Shown: positions 53,672-63,337, numbered from the stretch's first letter. The stretch is 64,000 bases of DNA from Falsiroseomonas sp050563525 (GCF_050563525.1 NZ_JBNXUN010000012.1:62001-126000), one strand, 5' to 3'. Numbers and translations: made by a program. Notes: generated from the sequence alone by a model not told the origin.

Positions 53672-55054
53672 ATGAGCGAACTCGACCGCGTGCTGGCGCA
53701 GATTGATCGTGACATGGACGGCGCCCTGGAACGCCTTTTTGCCGTCCTGCGCATCAAGTCCATCTCCACGGACCCCGCCTTCGCCCGTGAATGCGCCGCG
53801 AATGCCGAATGGCACGCAGAGGATCTGCGATCCATCGGCTTTGATGCCTCGGCGCGCCCAACGCCCGGCCACCCGATCGTCGTCGCACACAACCGCGGCG
53901 CCGGCGGCCCCTCCGCGTTGTTCTACGGCCATTACGACGTACAGCCCGTGGACCCGCTGGAGCTGTGGGATCGCGATCCGTTCGATCCGGTGGTCGAGAC
54001 GCTGGAGGACGGAACGAAGGTGATCCGCGGCCGCGGCAGCGCCGACGACAAGGGACAGTTGATGGCCTTCGTCGAGGCCTGCCGCGCCTGGAAGGCGGCG
54101 ACGGGCAAGCTGCCCGTCTCGGTGACGATCCTGCTGGAGGGCGAGGAGGAATCGGGCGGCGTCAACCTGCCGGCCTTCCTCGATGCCAACCAGGCCGAGC
54201 TTCGGGCCGACATCGGGCTGATCTGCGACACCAACATGTGGGATGCGCAAACACCCGCCATCGTCACTATGCTGCGCGGCCTGTGCGGCGAGGAGGTGAT
54301 CATCCACGCCGCCGACCGCGACCTGCATTCCGGCTTCTACGGTATGGCCGCGGCCAACCCGAACAGGATCCTCGCGAAGATCCTCGCGGAGCTGTACGAC
54401 GAACAGGGCCGCGTCACGCTGCCCGGCTTCTACGACAGCGTGCCGGAACTGCCGGCGCAACTGCGCGAGCAGTGGAGCACGCTCGGCTTCACCGCCGAGC
54501 AGTTCCTGGGCGCCATCGGGCTTTCGGTGCCGGCGGGTGAAAAAGGCCGCGACGCCCTTGAGATGGTCTGGTCCCGTCCGACCTGCGAGATCAACGGCAT
54601 GGGGGGCGGCTATCAGGGCGATGGCTTCAAGACCGTGATCCCCGCTGTGGCCTCCGCCAAGATCTCGTTCCGCCTCGTGTTCGACCAGGACCCGCACCGC
54701 ATCCGCGAAGCCTTCCGCGCCCATGTCCGCGCGCGCTTGCCTGCCGACTGCCGCGCGGAGTTCATCGAGCACGGATCCGGCCGCGCGATTCGCTTTCCCG
54801 ATACCGATCCTGCCTTTGCCAAGGCGCGCAAGGCGCTGAGCGATGAATGGGGCAAGCCCGCCGTGTTCATCGGCTCCGGCGGCTCCATCCCCGTGACGCA
54901 CATGCTGAAGACGTCGCTCGGCATGGATGTCGTGCTGGCGGGCTTCGGGCTGGAGGATGACCGTATCCACAGCCCGAACGAGAAGTACAACCTGGTCAGC
55001 TTCCAGAAGGGCATCCGCTCCTGGGCGCGCATCCTGGGAGCACTGGCGGCATGA
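53672..55054 (+). CDS. M20-family metallopeptidase / dipeptidase
   Basis: This 460-aa zinc peptidase starts at ATG 53672. Metal ligands are seen in LFYGHYDVQP (His), RGSADDKGQ (bridging Asp), LEGEEESGG (catalytic Glu pair), ICDTNMW (Asp) and GLEDDRIHSPNEK (His). The dimerisation domain lies between about residues 200 and 360. The family removes N-terminal residues from dipeptides or hydrolyses N-acyl amino acids. It overlaps the AbgT transporter start by 4 nt, so imported amide-linked amino acids are its probable substrate. Confidence 0.92.
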   Translation: MSELDRVLAQIDRDMDGALERLFAVLRIKSISTDPAFARECAANAEWHAEDLRSIGFDASARPTPGHPIVVAHNRGAGGPSALFYGHYDVQPVDPLELWDRDPFDPVVETLEDGTKVIRGRGSADDKGQLMAFVEACRAWKAATGKLPVSVTILLEGEEESGGVNLPAFLDANQAELRADIGLICDTNMWDAQTPAIVTMLRGLCGEEVIIHAADRDLHSGFYGMAAANPNRILAKILAELYDEQGRVTLPGFYDSVPELPAQLREQWSTLGFTAEQFLGAIGLSVPAGEKGRDALEMVWSRPTCEINGMGGGYQGDGFKTVIPAVASAKISFRLVFDQDPHRIREAFRAHVRARLPADCRAEFIEHGSGRAIRFPDTDPAFAKARKALSDEWGKPAVFIGSGGSIPVTHMLKTSLGMDVVLAGFGLEDDRIHSPNEKYNLVSFQKGIRSWARILGALAA

Positions 55055-56601
55055 GCGCGATCCACCCTCCGCCAGCGGCGCTGGAGGCGAAGACCGTGAT
55101 GCAGCGCCTGCTTGATACCGTGGAGCGCATCGGCAACCGCGTGCCGCATCCGGTGATGATCTTCGTCTACCTCATCATCTTCGTGGTGGTCCTGTCGGCG
55201 CTGCTTGCGGCCTTCGGCGCCCGGGTCACCTACCAGGCCTACAACCCGGCCACCGGGGACATCGAGCCGGCGACGACGGCCGCGCGCAGCCTGCTGACCA
55301 TCGACGGCATTCGCTTCATGTTCACCGGAGTGGTACCGAACTTCATGGGCTTCAACGCCGTCGGCGTCATCATCGTGGCGATGGTCGGCGTCGGCGTGGC
55401 GGAGGAATCGGGCCTCGTGAAGGCGCTCATCCGCAAGCTCGTGATCGTCGCACCGCCACGGGCGTTGACCTACATCCTGGTCTTCGTGGGCATCGTCTCC
55501 TCGATCGCCGCGGATGCCGGCTACCTCGTGCTGATCCCCCTCGCGGCCGCGGCCTTCCTCAGCGTCGGGCGCCATCCGCTCGCGGGGCTTGCCATGGGTT
55601 TCGCCGCCGTGGCCTCGGCTTTCATGGTCAACGTCCTGATCGTGCCCGTGGACGGCATCCTGACAGAAATCACCAACGATGCGGCCCGCCTGGTAAGTCC
55701 GACCGCGTCGATCGACCTCGCTGCCAACCTGTGGTTCTCCATCGCCTCCGTCGCCATGCTGACGGTGCTGATCGCGCTGATCACGGAACGCGTGATCGAG
55801 CCGCGCCTCGGTGCCTATACGGGGGACTACACGGTTCCGGGCGAGAATGTGCTGTCGGACGACGAATACAAAGCTCTCCGCGCCGCGGGCCTCGGCCTTT
55901 TCGGCGTGCTGGCCTTCATTGGGTTGCTGGTGCTTCCGCCCGGCGCGCCGCTGCGCAACCCGGATACCGGTGCCATCATCGGTGCCTCGCCCTTCATGGG
56001 CAGCCTGATCGTCTCCATCGCGCTGATTTTCCTGGTCTGCGGCATCGCCTATGGCCGTGCAGCGGGGACCATGCGCAGCGCGGCGGAAGCCATCGCCGCC
56101 ATCCAGAAATCGATCGGCGCCCTGGCAGGCCTGATCCTGTTGCTGCTGGTGATCAGCCAGTTCATCGCGATCTTCAACTACTCGAACATGGCCACCCTCG
56201 CGGCGGTTTCGCTCGCGGAGTTCCTCGGCGGACTCAACCTGCCCACCGTCGTGCTGCTGATCGGCTTCGTCATCGCCGTCTTCGGCATCGACCTCATCAT
56301 CACCGCGGCGATCGCCAAATGGGCCATCTTCGCGCCGGTGTTCGTGCCGCTGCTGATGCAACTCGGCGTCGAGCCCGAAACCGTCCTCGCCGCCTACCGC
56401 GTGGGTGACAGCCCGATGAACTCCATCACGCCGCTGAACGCCTACTTTGCCATGATCGTCACCTTCGCCATCAAGTACCAGAAGGATGCCGGCGTCGGCA
56501 CCGTGATCGCGCTGATGCTGCCCTACGTCATCGCGATCTCCCTGGTGTGGACCATGCTGCTGGCGGCCTGGTACCTCCTCGGCCTGCCGTGGGGCCTGTA
56601 G
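55051..56601 (+). CDS. AbgT-family transporter
   Basis: This 516-aa polytopic inner-membrane protein has family features: ERIGNRVPHPVMIFVYL at the N-terminus, a periplasmic loop with TIDGIRFMFTGVVPNFMGF, SSIAADAGYLVLIPLAA, and GDSPMNSITPLNAYFAMI in the last third. AbgT proteins import p-aminobenzoyl-glutamate or export sulfonamides. The coupled M20 peptidase supports import of an amide followed by hydrolysis, as in the E. coli abg system, although the peptidase here is not the AbgA/AbgB pair. Confidence 0.92.
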   Translation: MSAIHPPPAALEAKTVMQRLLDTVERIGNRVPHPVMIFVYLIIFVVVLSALLAAFGARVTYQAYNPATGDIEPATTAARSLLTIDGIRFMFTGVVPNFMGFNAVGVIIVAMVGVGVAEESGLVKALIRKLVIVAPPRALTYILVFVGIVSSIAADAGYLVLIPLAAAAFLSVGRHPLAGLAMGFAAVASAFMVNVLIVPVDGILTEITNDAARLVSPTASIDLAANLWFSIASVAMLTVLIALITERVIEPRLGAYTGDYTVPGENVLSDDEYKALRAAGLGLFGVLAFIGLLVLPPGAPLRNPDTGAIIGASPFMGSLIVSIALIFLVCGIAYGRAAGTMRSAAEAIAAIQKSIGALAGLILLLLVISQFIAIFNYSNMATLAAVSLAEFLGGLNLPTVVLLIGFVIAVFGIDLIITAAIAKWAIFAPVFVPLLMQLGVEPETVLAAYRVGDSPMNSITPLNAYFAMIVTFAIKYQKDAGVGTVIALMLPYVIAISLVWTMLLAAWYLLGLPWGL

Positions 56602-56604
56602 AGG

Positions 56605-57417
56605 ATGAGTGACATCACCCTCATGGCCGCCATCATCCTGGCGGCGATCGTCCTCTTCGTCTGGAACCGCATTCCGGTCATCATCGTGGCCATGAGCGTC
56701 GGGCTCGCACTGTACGCCACCGGTCTGGTCACGCTGAACCAGGCGCTATCCGGCTTCGGCGATCCGGCGGTGATGTTCATCGCTACGCTGTTCGTCATCA
56801 GCGCCGCGCTGGACCGAACCGGCGTCACCGCCTGGGCCGGGCAGATGCTGATCCGTGGCGCCGGTGAGGAAAGCCGCACGCGGCTCCTGGTGCTGATCTC
56901 CCTGCTCGTGGCGGTGCTGACCGCGCTGATCAGCGTCAACGGTGCGGTCGCCGCCCTGCTGCCGGTGGTGATGGTGATGGCGCTGCGGCTGCGGCGGAAG
57001 CCCTCCCAGTTGCTCATGCCGCTGGTGTTCTCGGCGCATGCCGGTTCGATGCTCGCGCTGACCGGCACGCCGGTGAACGTGCTGGTCAGCGAGGCCGCGG
57101 CCGATGCTGGCATGCGCGCCATCGGCTTCTTCGAGTTCACCATCGTCGGCATCCCGCTGCTGCTGGGCACCATGGCCATCACCGTGCTGTTCGGCGAAAA
57201 GCTGCTGCCGCATCGGGCGGGAGAGACGATGAGCGTCGATTTCGGCCGCCACGCGACGACGCTGGTCGAGCAGTACGGGCTGCAGAAGGGACTGTTCCGG
57301 CTGCGGCTGCGCGCCAGCTCGCCGCTGGCCGGACAGCCGCCCTCGGTGCTCCAGGTTCACTCGTGGGAGGGTCTGCGCCTGGTCGCGATCCATGACGGAA
57401 GACCGGCGAGCGCCTGA
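56605..57417 (+). pseudogene. SLC13-type anion transporter, N-terminal part (frameshifted)
   Basis: This frame encodes the N-terminal membrane half (VTLNQALSGFGDPAVMFIATL, LALTGTPVNVLVSEAA) and the start of the first TrkA-C/RCK_C domain (LRASSPLAGQPPSVLQVHSW). It then stops at 57417 after HDGRPASA. The continuation DGKTGERLKRETMSEGDFLL lies in the other frame and joins the next frame perfectly. One base, probably an A in the GGAAG at 57397-57401, is missing. The restored protein would be about 604 aa, the usual length for this family. Confidence 0.8.
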
Positions 57418-57428
57418 AGCGCGAGACG

Positions 57429-58418
57429 ATGTCCGAAGGCGACTTCCTGCTCGTCTCCGGCGAGGGCGACGAGGCAGCGCGGCTTGCCGCCTCGAAGCAC
57501 CTAGCCTTTCGGCTTGAGAACAGCGACGTGGAGTTGCGTGACAGCCTTTTCAACCGCCACTCGGGCCTGGCCGAGGTGATGATCCCACCGCGCTCGGCGA
57601 TGATCGGCCAGACCGCCTTCCCAGGCATGGTCACTGAGAGCGGCGACCTTGTCGTCATCGCCATCCAGCGCGGTGGCGTCGATGCCGGGTCGGAGCCGGT
57701 GACGCTGCAGGCGGGCGACACGATGCTTCTGCAGGGAAGCTGGAAGGCGCTCGACGTCCGGCTTGCGGACCCGCAGGTGCTGGTGGTGAATTCGCCTGAA
57801 CTCGTGCGCCGGCAGGCCGTGCCGTTGGGTGCCGGGGCCTGGGGTGCCATCGGCGTGCTCGCCGCGATGGTGTTCTGCCTGGCCACCGGTCTGGTGCCGG
57901 CGGCGGTCGCTGGAATGCTGGGCGCCTTCACGCTGGTGCTGCTTCGCATCCTGAACGTCGAGCAGTGCTACCGCGCCATCGACTGGACCACGGTGATCCT
58001 GGTCGCAGCCATGATGCCGCTGTCCACCGCCATGGTGCAGACCGGCGCTGCGGAGCTGATGGCGGACGGGCTGGTGGCGATGGCCGCCGGCGGCAGCCCC
58101 ACCATCCTGCTCGCGGGGCTGTTCGTTCTGACCGCCGTGCTCGGCCAGTTGATCAGCAACACGGCGACGGCGCTGATCATCATTCCCGTCGGCATCGCCG
58201 CGGCCGCGGCAATGGGCGTCTCCCCGCTGCCAGTGCTGATGACCATCGCCGTGGCCGCGGCGGCCGCCTTCCTGACGCCGATCGCGACGCCGACAAACCT
58301 GATGGTCATGCGCCCCGGCGGCTACGCCTTCGGCGAATACTGGAAATTCGGCCTGCCGATGATGATCTGGTTTTTCATCGTCGGCGTCTTCCTCGTGCCT
58401 CTCGTCTGGCGCTTCTGA
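57429..58418 (+). pseudogene. SLC13-type anion transporter, C-terminal part (frameshifted)
   Basis: This is the second half of the gene broken near 57400. It has the rest of the first RCK_C domain (EGDFLLVSGEGDEAARL), a second RCK_C domain (VMIPPRSAMIGQTAFPGM) and the C-terminal membrane half with GQLISNTATALIIIPVGIAA and TPIATPTNLMVMRPGGYAF. The ATG at 57429 has no distinct ribosome site, so separate translation of this half is doubtful. The family moves sulfate, dicarboxylates or related anions with sodium. Confidence 0.8.
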
Positions 58419-58421
58419 GCG

Positions 58422-59429
58422 ATGGGCCAAATCGCCCTGACTGCTGCTTGCGTTGCCGCCGCATTGGCCGCCCTGCCTGCCGCCGCGCAAACCCCGCCGG
58501 TGCGCACGACGGACCCGGCGGCCACCTGGATCTTCCTGCTCGAGAACGACACCTTCTCGGGCCGGGACCGCTTTTACACCAACGGGTTCCTGTTCGGCTG
58601 GGTCTCGCCGTCCTACAACCCGCCGGACTGGCTGGCGGCGCTGACGGACCGGCCCTCGCTGCTGTTCCCGACCGGTGGCATCGCCCGCTGGGGTCTGGCC
58701 GTCGGGCAGAAGAAGTTCACGCCGGAGGACACCCTGGCGCGCAATCCCGATCCGAACGATCGGCCCTATGCCGGGTGGCTCTACGGCGCGGTAACGTTGA
58801 CGTCCTACACGCCGCGGGAGTTGGGCAGCCTGGAACTGCAGCTCGGCGTGGTCGGGCCCGCTGCGTTGGGCGAGCAGGTGCAGAACAACACGCACGACCT
58901 GCTGAACATCGACCGCGCCCTGGGCTGGGATGCGCAGATCAAGGATGAGCCGGGCCTCAACCTGGTGCTGAACCGGCAGTGGCGTCTGAACCAACCGCTC
59001 GGCGAGACCGGGCTGCAGTATGGCTTCGTGCCGAGCTTGGCAGCCAGCCTCGGCAATGTGCAGACCTATGCGGCCGCCGGGCTGCTGTTGCGAGTCGGCA
59101 CCGAACTGGAGGCGGATTTCGGCCCGCCGCGCGCCCGGCCTGTTTCGGCCGGATCCGTGTTCTTCCAGCCGACGGAACGCTGGGGCTGGTACGGCTTCGC
59201 GGCGGTCGAGGGCCGTGCCGTCGCGCGCGACATCACGCTGGACGGCAACACCTGGCGCGACAGCCGTAGCGTGGCGCGGGTAACGCTGGTCGGCGATGCG
59301 AGTCTCGGCTTTGCCGTGATGCTTCCGCTGGCGCGCCTGACCTTCACCTACACGCTGCGCAGCAAGGAGTTCGAGACGCAACGGGAGGGTTCGCAATTCG
59401 GCTCCCTCAGCCTGGCCGCACGCTTCTGA
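58422..59429 (+). CDS. LpxR-like lipid A deacylase family outer-membrane protein
   Basis: This 335-aa protein has a signal peptide (cleavage near AAAQ, residue 23) and a predicted 12-strand outer-membrane barrel. LpxR hallmarks are present: LENDTFSGRDRFYTNGFLFGW with the active-site Asn-Asp and Ser region near the mature N-terminus, NDRPYAGWLYG, and the catalytic His in VQNNTHDLLN. It ends with Phe, as outer-membrane proteins do. LpxR removes the 3'-acyloxyacyl group of lipid A with calcium. It lies 3 nt after the transporter gene. Confidence 0.85.
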   Translation: MGQIALTAACVAAALAALPAAAQTPPVRTTDPAATWIFLLENDTFSGRDRFYTNGFLFGWVSPSYNPPDWLAALTDRPSLLFPTGGIARWGLAVGQKKFTPEDTLARNPDPNDRPYAGWLYGAVTLTSYTPRELGSLELQLGVVGPAALGEQVQNNTHDLLNIDRALGWDAQIKDEPGLNLVLNRQWRLNQPLGETGLQYGFVPSLAASLGNVQTYAAAGLLLRVGTELEADFGPPRARPVSAGSVFFQPTERWGWYGFAAVEGRAVARDITLDGNTWRDSRSVARVTLVGDASLGFAVMLPLARLTFTYTLRSKEFETQREGSQFGSLSLAARF

Positions 59430-59553
59430 ACATGGCGGCGGGGACGCCGCGCATATTGCCGCGATCTCCTGCCGATGTGCCGATCGGCCTCGTGCGGTGA
59501 AGCTCGGTCACGCCGCCCACGGTGAGCGATGGGGACGGGAGGACCTGGATCCG

Positions 59554-59943
59554 ATGAGAAGATTGATCGCAGGCATGATGCTGGCGGCAGTCGCCGGCGG
59601 AGTGGCCGCCGCACAGACAGGCCCGATCGCGACGGGCCCGCTGACCGAACTATGCGCGTCGTCCGATGCGGCGGCGATTGCGTATTGCCGTGGCTTCCTT
59701 GTCGGAGCGGGGCAGTACCATGAGGCCAGCACCGCGCGCGGCGGCCTGACGCCCATGTTCTGCCTGGGCGAGGTCACACCGACAGTGGAGCAGGCGCAGG
59801 CCGCCTTCGTCGCCTGGTCGCGCGGAAACCCTCGATATGCCGGGGATCGTGCCATCGATGGCGTGATGCGATGGGCCAGTAGTGCCTTTCCCTGCCCCAC
59901 GCCTGCAGCCACGCAACCCGCGTCACAAAGGACACGCCAATGA
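59554..59943 (+). CDS. small exported protein, Rap1a/Tai immunity-protein-like
   Basis: This 129-aa protein starts at ATG 59554, with GGGAGGA upstream. The signal peptide is cleaved near GVAAAQ (residue 22). The mature part has four Cys (LCASSDAAAIAYCRGFLVGAG, MFCLGE, FPCP) and a helical layout, like Rap1a/Tai proteins that protect against type VI amidase effectors. No effector or secretion gene is near. The broader family also includes proteins with no such role, so immunity is only one possibility. Confidence 0.65.
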   Translation: MRRLIAGMMLAAVAGGVAAAQTGPIATGPLTELCASSDAAAIAYCRGFLVGAGQYHEASTARGGLTPMFCLGEVTPTVEQAQAAFVAWSRGNPRYAGDRAIDGVMRWASSAFPCPTPAATQPASQRTRQ

Positions 59944-60215
59944 GGCGCAAGCTTTCCCTGTCGATGAGTGGCGTCGCGCTACTCAGCCTCGCGGCCTGCG
60001 CTGATCTCGATCCGGGCGCGCAGCGCGCCATGACCGGCGGCCTGGCAGGCGCCGGCGCGGGCGCGTTGGTCGGCTCCTTCTCGGGCAATGCCGGACTTGG
60101 CGCTGCGACAGGGGCGGGGCTGGGCGCCGGCGGTGGCTTCGTCTACGACCGGCATGTCCGCGCACGTGATCGCGCCTTCGAGCAGGGCGTGCAAGCCGGC
60201 CGCACGCAGCGCTGA
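59940..60215 (+). CDS. small glycine-zipper lipoprotein
   Basis: This 91-aa protein has signal MRRKLSLSMSGVALLSLAAC, a lipobox with Cys at 20. It is followed by a Gly/Ala-rich glycine-zipper segment (TGGLAGAGAGALVGSFSGNA) and a basic C-terminus. Such proteins usually insert in or associate with the outer membrane; no further function is known. The start overlaps the preceding stop by 4 nt (ATGA). Confidence 0.8.
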   Translation: MRRKLSLSMSGVALLSLAACADLDPGAQRAMTGGLAGAGAGALVGSFSGNAGLGAATGAGLGAGGGFVYDRHVRARDRAFEQGVQAGRTQR

Positions 60216-60558
60216 TCCAGGCTTGCGCAGGACGGCATCGGAGTAGCCGACCGCAAGGCATGACGTCTGCCGGGATGGACCGGTTCGCGAAGCCCGTTGC
60301 GGGGCAGGGGGCCAGGGTCAGCCTCGGTGGCAAGGCCACGGCCGGGCCAGTGGATGAGGTGCCCCGGCAGGTCCGGCGTCGCATCCGGGTGTTTGGTCGC
60401 TTGCCGGAACATGATCGCCGCGGTCGCCGTTCTCCCGCTACCCGGCGCATGCCCCCTGCGGCGCCGACCAATGTGCCGCCTATCCCGAATTCAGATGTAC
60501 TGAACTGCTACAGGGGTTGAAGTCTACCGCAGGTTCGGACTTCGTCCCAAGCTTTGCC
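60216..60558. other. convergent intergenic region
   Basis: About 340 bp lie between two gene ends facing each other. One possible stem-loop lies just after the lipoprotein gene at 60222-60257. Otherwise only short spurious frames are seen. Confidence 0.5.
60222..60257 (+). terminator. possible stem-loop terminator after the lipoprotein gene
   Basis: CTTGCG (60222-60227) pairs with CGCAAG (60252-60257), and inside it CGGC (60233-60236) pairs with GCCG (60246-60249). It begins 7 nt after the stop codon. No T-tract follows, so termination is uncertain. Confidence 0.3.
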
Positions 60559-62127
60559 TCAAGGTGCCGGTCGTGGCGTTCGGCTGGTCTCGGCGATCTC
60601 TCCCACCACCCGGGCACGCACCCGCAGCGCGCCGCCGGGCAGGTAGGCGATCGGCAGGTCCTCGACATCGACCAGCGCCAGCGTCGCGGCCTCCGCGCCG
60701 GCCTCGACAGCGCGGCTGCGGGCGATGCGCTCCGCCTCCGCCATCGCCTCCGCACGGGTCATGCCCTGGAAGACCTGGTCGGCCTCGCCGCTGACCAGCG
60801 CGATGGCGGCACCGACAGCATTGGCAACGGCGGCATGGGCCGGGCGCAGCACCTCCGACACGCCCTGCAGCCGGTCCGGCACCAGGAAGGCGCCGCCGCC
60901 GACCGCGAGCAGCGGCACCGGCGCCGCATCGGTCTTCATGCGATCGATCGTCTCCTCCAGCATCCGCGCGGCCTCGGCCAAGGTGGCCTTGGCAAAGCCA
61001 AGTGCGACATCCTCCACCTGCGCGGCATCGCCCAGACCGAGAAGGCCCGCGCGCACGGCGATATCGCTGGTGGTCAGTTGCGGCCCACCGAAGATCCGCG
61101 CCAGTTCCGGCAGGCGGAAGCCGACGCTGCGCGGGCCGATGCGGATGCGGCCCGCGTCATCCGACTCGACATGCGACCCGCCGCCGAGCCCGATGGACAG
61201 CAGATCCGGCATGCGAAACAGCGTGCGGACGCCGCCGACCTGCACCACCGCATTCGCCTCCCGCGGGAAGCCGCCCTTGAGCGCGCCGACATCGCTGGTG
61301 GTGCCGCCAACATCCACCACCAGCGCGTCCTGCACCCCGGTCAGGAAGGCGGCGCCGCGCATGGAGTTGGTCGGGCCAGAGGCGAAGGATAGCACCGGGA
61401 AGCGCGCGGCGAGTTCGGCGCGGATCACGGTGCCGTCGTTCTGCGTGATGAACAGCGGCGCCACGATGCCCGCCTGGCGCAACGCCTCCTCGAACGCCGC
61501 GATGGTGTGCCGGGCGAGCGGTGCCAGGCAGGCGTTCAGCAGCGCGACATTCTCCCGCTCCAGCAACCCGATGCGCCCGAGGTCGTGCGACAGCGTGATG
61601 GCGGCATCCGGCATCTCCGCCTGCAGGATCTCGGCAGCGCGCCGCTCCATGCCGGGGTCGAGCGGCGAGAACACGCTGCTGACGGCGACGCAGCCGATGC
61701 CGCCCGCCAGCATCGCCCGCGCGGCGGCCTGCACCGCCGTCTCGTCCAGCGGCATGATCGGGCGGCCATCGAAGTCATGGCCGCCTTCGACCATGTGCAC
61801 CTGCCCGCGCACGATGGCGGCCAGGTCCGGCGGCCAGTCGCAGAACGGGGGCAGGGACTTCGCCGCGGGCAGACCGATCCGCAGCGCGCCGACCGGCGCC
61901 AGGTCGCGCCGCTGCACCACAGCGTTCACGAAATGCGTCGTCCCGATCATTACCGCCTGCACGCCGCCAGCGCCCATGGCACGCGCCACATCGAGCAGCG
62001 CGATCCGGACACCGGTCAGCACATCCGCCGTGGTCGGCGTCTTCATCGCGTGCAGGACGCGGTCATCCTCCAGCAGCACGGCGTCCGTGTTGGTGCCGCC
62101 GACATCAATGCCGATGCGTCGCCTCAT
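60559..62127 (-). CDS. hydantoinase/oxoprolinase family protein, HyuA-like
   Basis: This 522-aa actin-fold ATPase of the HyuA/OplA-N type has phosphate-binding motifs GIDVGGTNTDAVL at the N-terminus and VVDVGGTTSDVGALKGGF near residue 285. GRIGLLERENVALLNA, SFASGPTNSMRGAAF and GLGGGSHV are also typical. Members hydrolyse ring amides such as hydantoins with ATP, usually with a HyuB partner. No HyuB is present here; the upstream partners are DUF917 and AroM proteins. Confidence 0.88.
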   Translation of the reverse strand: MRRRIGIDVGGTNTDAVLLEDDRVLHAMKTPTTADVLTGVRIALLDVARAMGAGGVQAVMIGTTHFVNAVVQRRDLAPVGALRIGLPAAKSLPPFCDWPPDLAAIVRGQVHMVEGGHDFDGRPIMPLDETAVQAAARAMLAGGIGCVAVSSVFSPLDPGMERRAAEILQAEMPDAAITLSHDLGRIGLLERENVALLNACLAPLARHTIAAFEEALRQAGIVAPLFITQNDGTVIRAELAARFPVLSFASGPTNSMRGAAFLTGVQDALVVDVGGTTSDVGALKGGFPREANAVVQVGGVRTLFRMPDLLSIGLGGGSHVESDDAGRIRIGPRSVGFRLPELARIFGGPQLTTSDIAVRAGLLGLGDAAQVEDVALGFAKATLAEAARMLEETIDRMKTDAAPVPLLAVGGGAFLVPDRLQGVSEVLRPAHAAVANAVGAAIALVSGEADQVFQGMTRAEAMAEAERIARSRAVEAGAEAATLALVDVEDLPIAYLPGGALRVRARVVGEIAETSRTPRPAP

Positions 62128-62206
62128 GTTGCCGTGCCCTCAGGCGCCGGGCGATCCCTGCGGGAGCTTGGCTCGCCGCACGGGCGGTGGGCGCCGTTCG
62201 GGGCCT

Positions 62207-62225
62207 CGGCCGCTATCCGCGGCCG
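62207..62225 (-). other. short GC stem-loop between DUF917 and HyuA genes
   Basis: CGGCCGC (62207-62213) pairs with GCGGCCG (62219-62225) around a 5-nt loop, within the 124-nt gap of this otherwise tightly packed operon. It may adjust expression of the downstream HyuA gene; it may also be chance in GC-rich DNA. Confidence 0.3.
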
Positions 62226-62251
62226 CGGGTTTCGCGATCCCGCTCTTTGCC

Positions 62252-63337
62252 TCATGCCACCACCTCCGAGAAGACCGACCGGAAGTCGAGGTCGTAGCCG
62301 AAGGCTCGCGGCCCGACGAAGTCGAGCCCACGCGGCGTCAGGAACACCGGCGGCGCCGGCAGCGCCACGACCGTCACGCGCTGTCCGTAGCGCAGCGTCT
62401 CCGAGCCGATCGCCTCGCCGCTCACCGTGTCCAACACGCAGATCAGGTCCGGCGTCATCACCCGCGGCACGCCATCCAGCCAGCCCACGGCCCACTCGTT
62501 CTGGAACGCGATCTCGAAGTCATGGCCGCGCCAGTCGTCGAGCCCATCGAGCCGTGCCGTTCCGCGCAGGAAGCCTTCCGTCGTGCGGCGCGCGATATCC
62601 GCGACCTTGCCGCGGAACAGCCTCACGCCCTTCTCGCAATCCAGGATCGCCTGCACCGGGTCGCGATGTTCCCTTTGCGCAAGCCTGATCGCCTGGCCCA
62701 GCGTGATAGCCTGGCTGGTGGTGTGCAGGATGCCCCATTGCTTCACCTCCGCCCCGCTGCGCGGCGCCTTGCAGGTGGCGGCGATCGAGCCGACCTCGAC
62801 GCACATCTTGCGCGACAGGCGCTCCATCCATTTCCAGGACGGTACCTTGGCGACAATGCCCTCGATGCCGCGTGGATCGACCATGGACAGCGGATAGGGC
62901 TTCAGGTCGCCGACCGCGAAGCTTGTCATCTGCGCCTCCGGATAGGCGCGGCCCATGGCGTCGGCATCGACCACCGGCTTGCCAGTCTCGGCGGCGGCCA
63001 TCAGCGACTGCACGCCGTTGTTGCCGCCGATCTCGACGCTCATGATCGCATCGAAGGACCGGCCGAGGTACTCCTCCATCAGCGTCACGGCGCGGCCGAT
63101 ATTCTCGCTGTCGGTCAGGCGTTCCTGCCCGACCAGCGGCGCGCCCATGTTGGAGACGACGGCGACCAGCGCATCATCGGCCAAGTCTTCCGGCCGCATC
63201 AGGCTGACGCGCTTTCCCTCGGCGTATAGGCGCCGCATGTTGAGCAGGCCGAGATAGGGCGACCCACCGCCGCCCGTGCCCAGCACCCAGGCACCGACCG
63301 CCAGCGCCTCGATATCGTCCAGTGAGAGTTCGCGCAT
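62252..63337 (-). CDS. DUF917-family protein
   Basis: This 361-aa protein starts at the ATG at 63337, sharing one base with the AroM stop. It shows DUF917 features: GAWVLGTGGGGSPYLGLLNM at the N-terminus, SVEIGGNNGVQSLMAA, VVDADAMGRAYPEAQM and VLDTVSGEAIGSETLRYGQ. DUF917 proteins occur with hydantoinase-like proteins; a thiohydantoin desulfurase activity has been attached to part of the family. Here it presumably works with the HyuA-like protein on a ring compound. Confidence 0.88.
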   Translation of the reverse strand: MRELSLDDIEALAVGAWVLGTGGGGSPYLGLLNMRRLYAEGKRVSLMRPEDLADDALVAVVSNMGAPLVGQERLTDSENIGRAVTLMEEYLGRSFDAIMSVEIGGNNGVQSLMAAAETGKPVVDADAMGRAYPEAQMTSFAVGDLKPYPLSMVDPRGIEGIVAKVPSWKWMERLSRKMCVEVGSIAATCKAPRSGAEVKQWGILHTTSQAITLGQAIRLAQREHRDPVQAILDCEKGVRLFRGKVADIARRTTEGFLRGTARLDGLDDWRGHDFEIAFQNEWAVGWLDGVPRVMTPDLICVLDTVSGEAIGSETLRYGQRVTVVALPAPPVFLTPRGLDFVGPRAFGYDLDFRSVFSEVVA

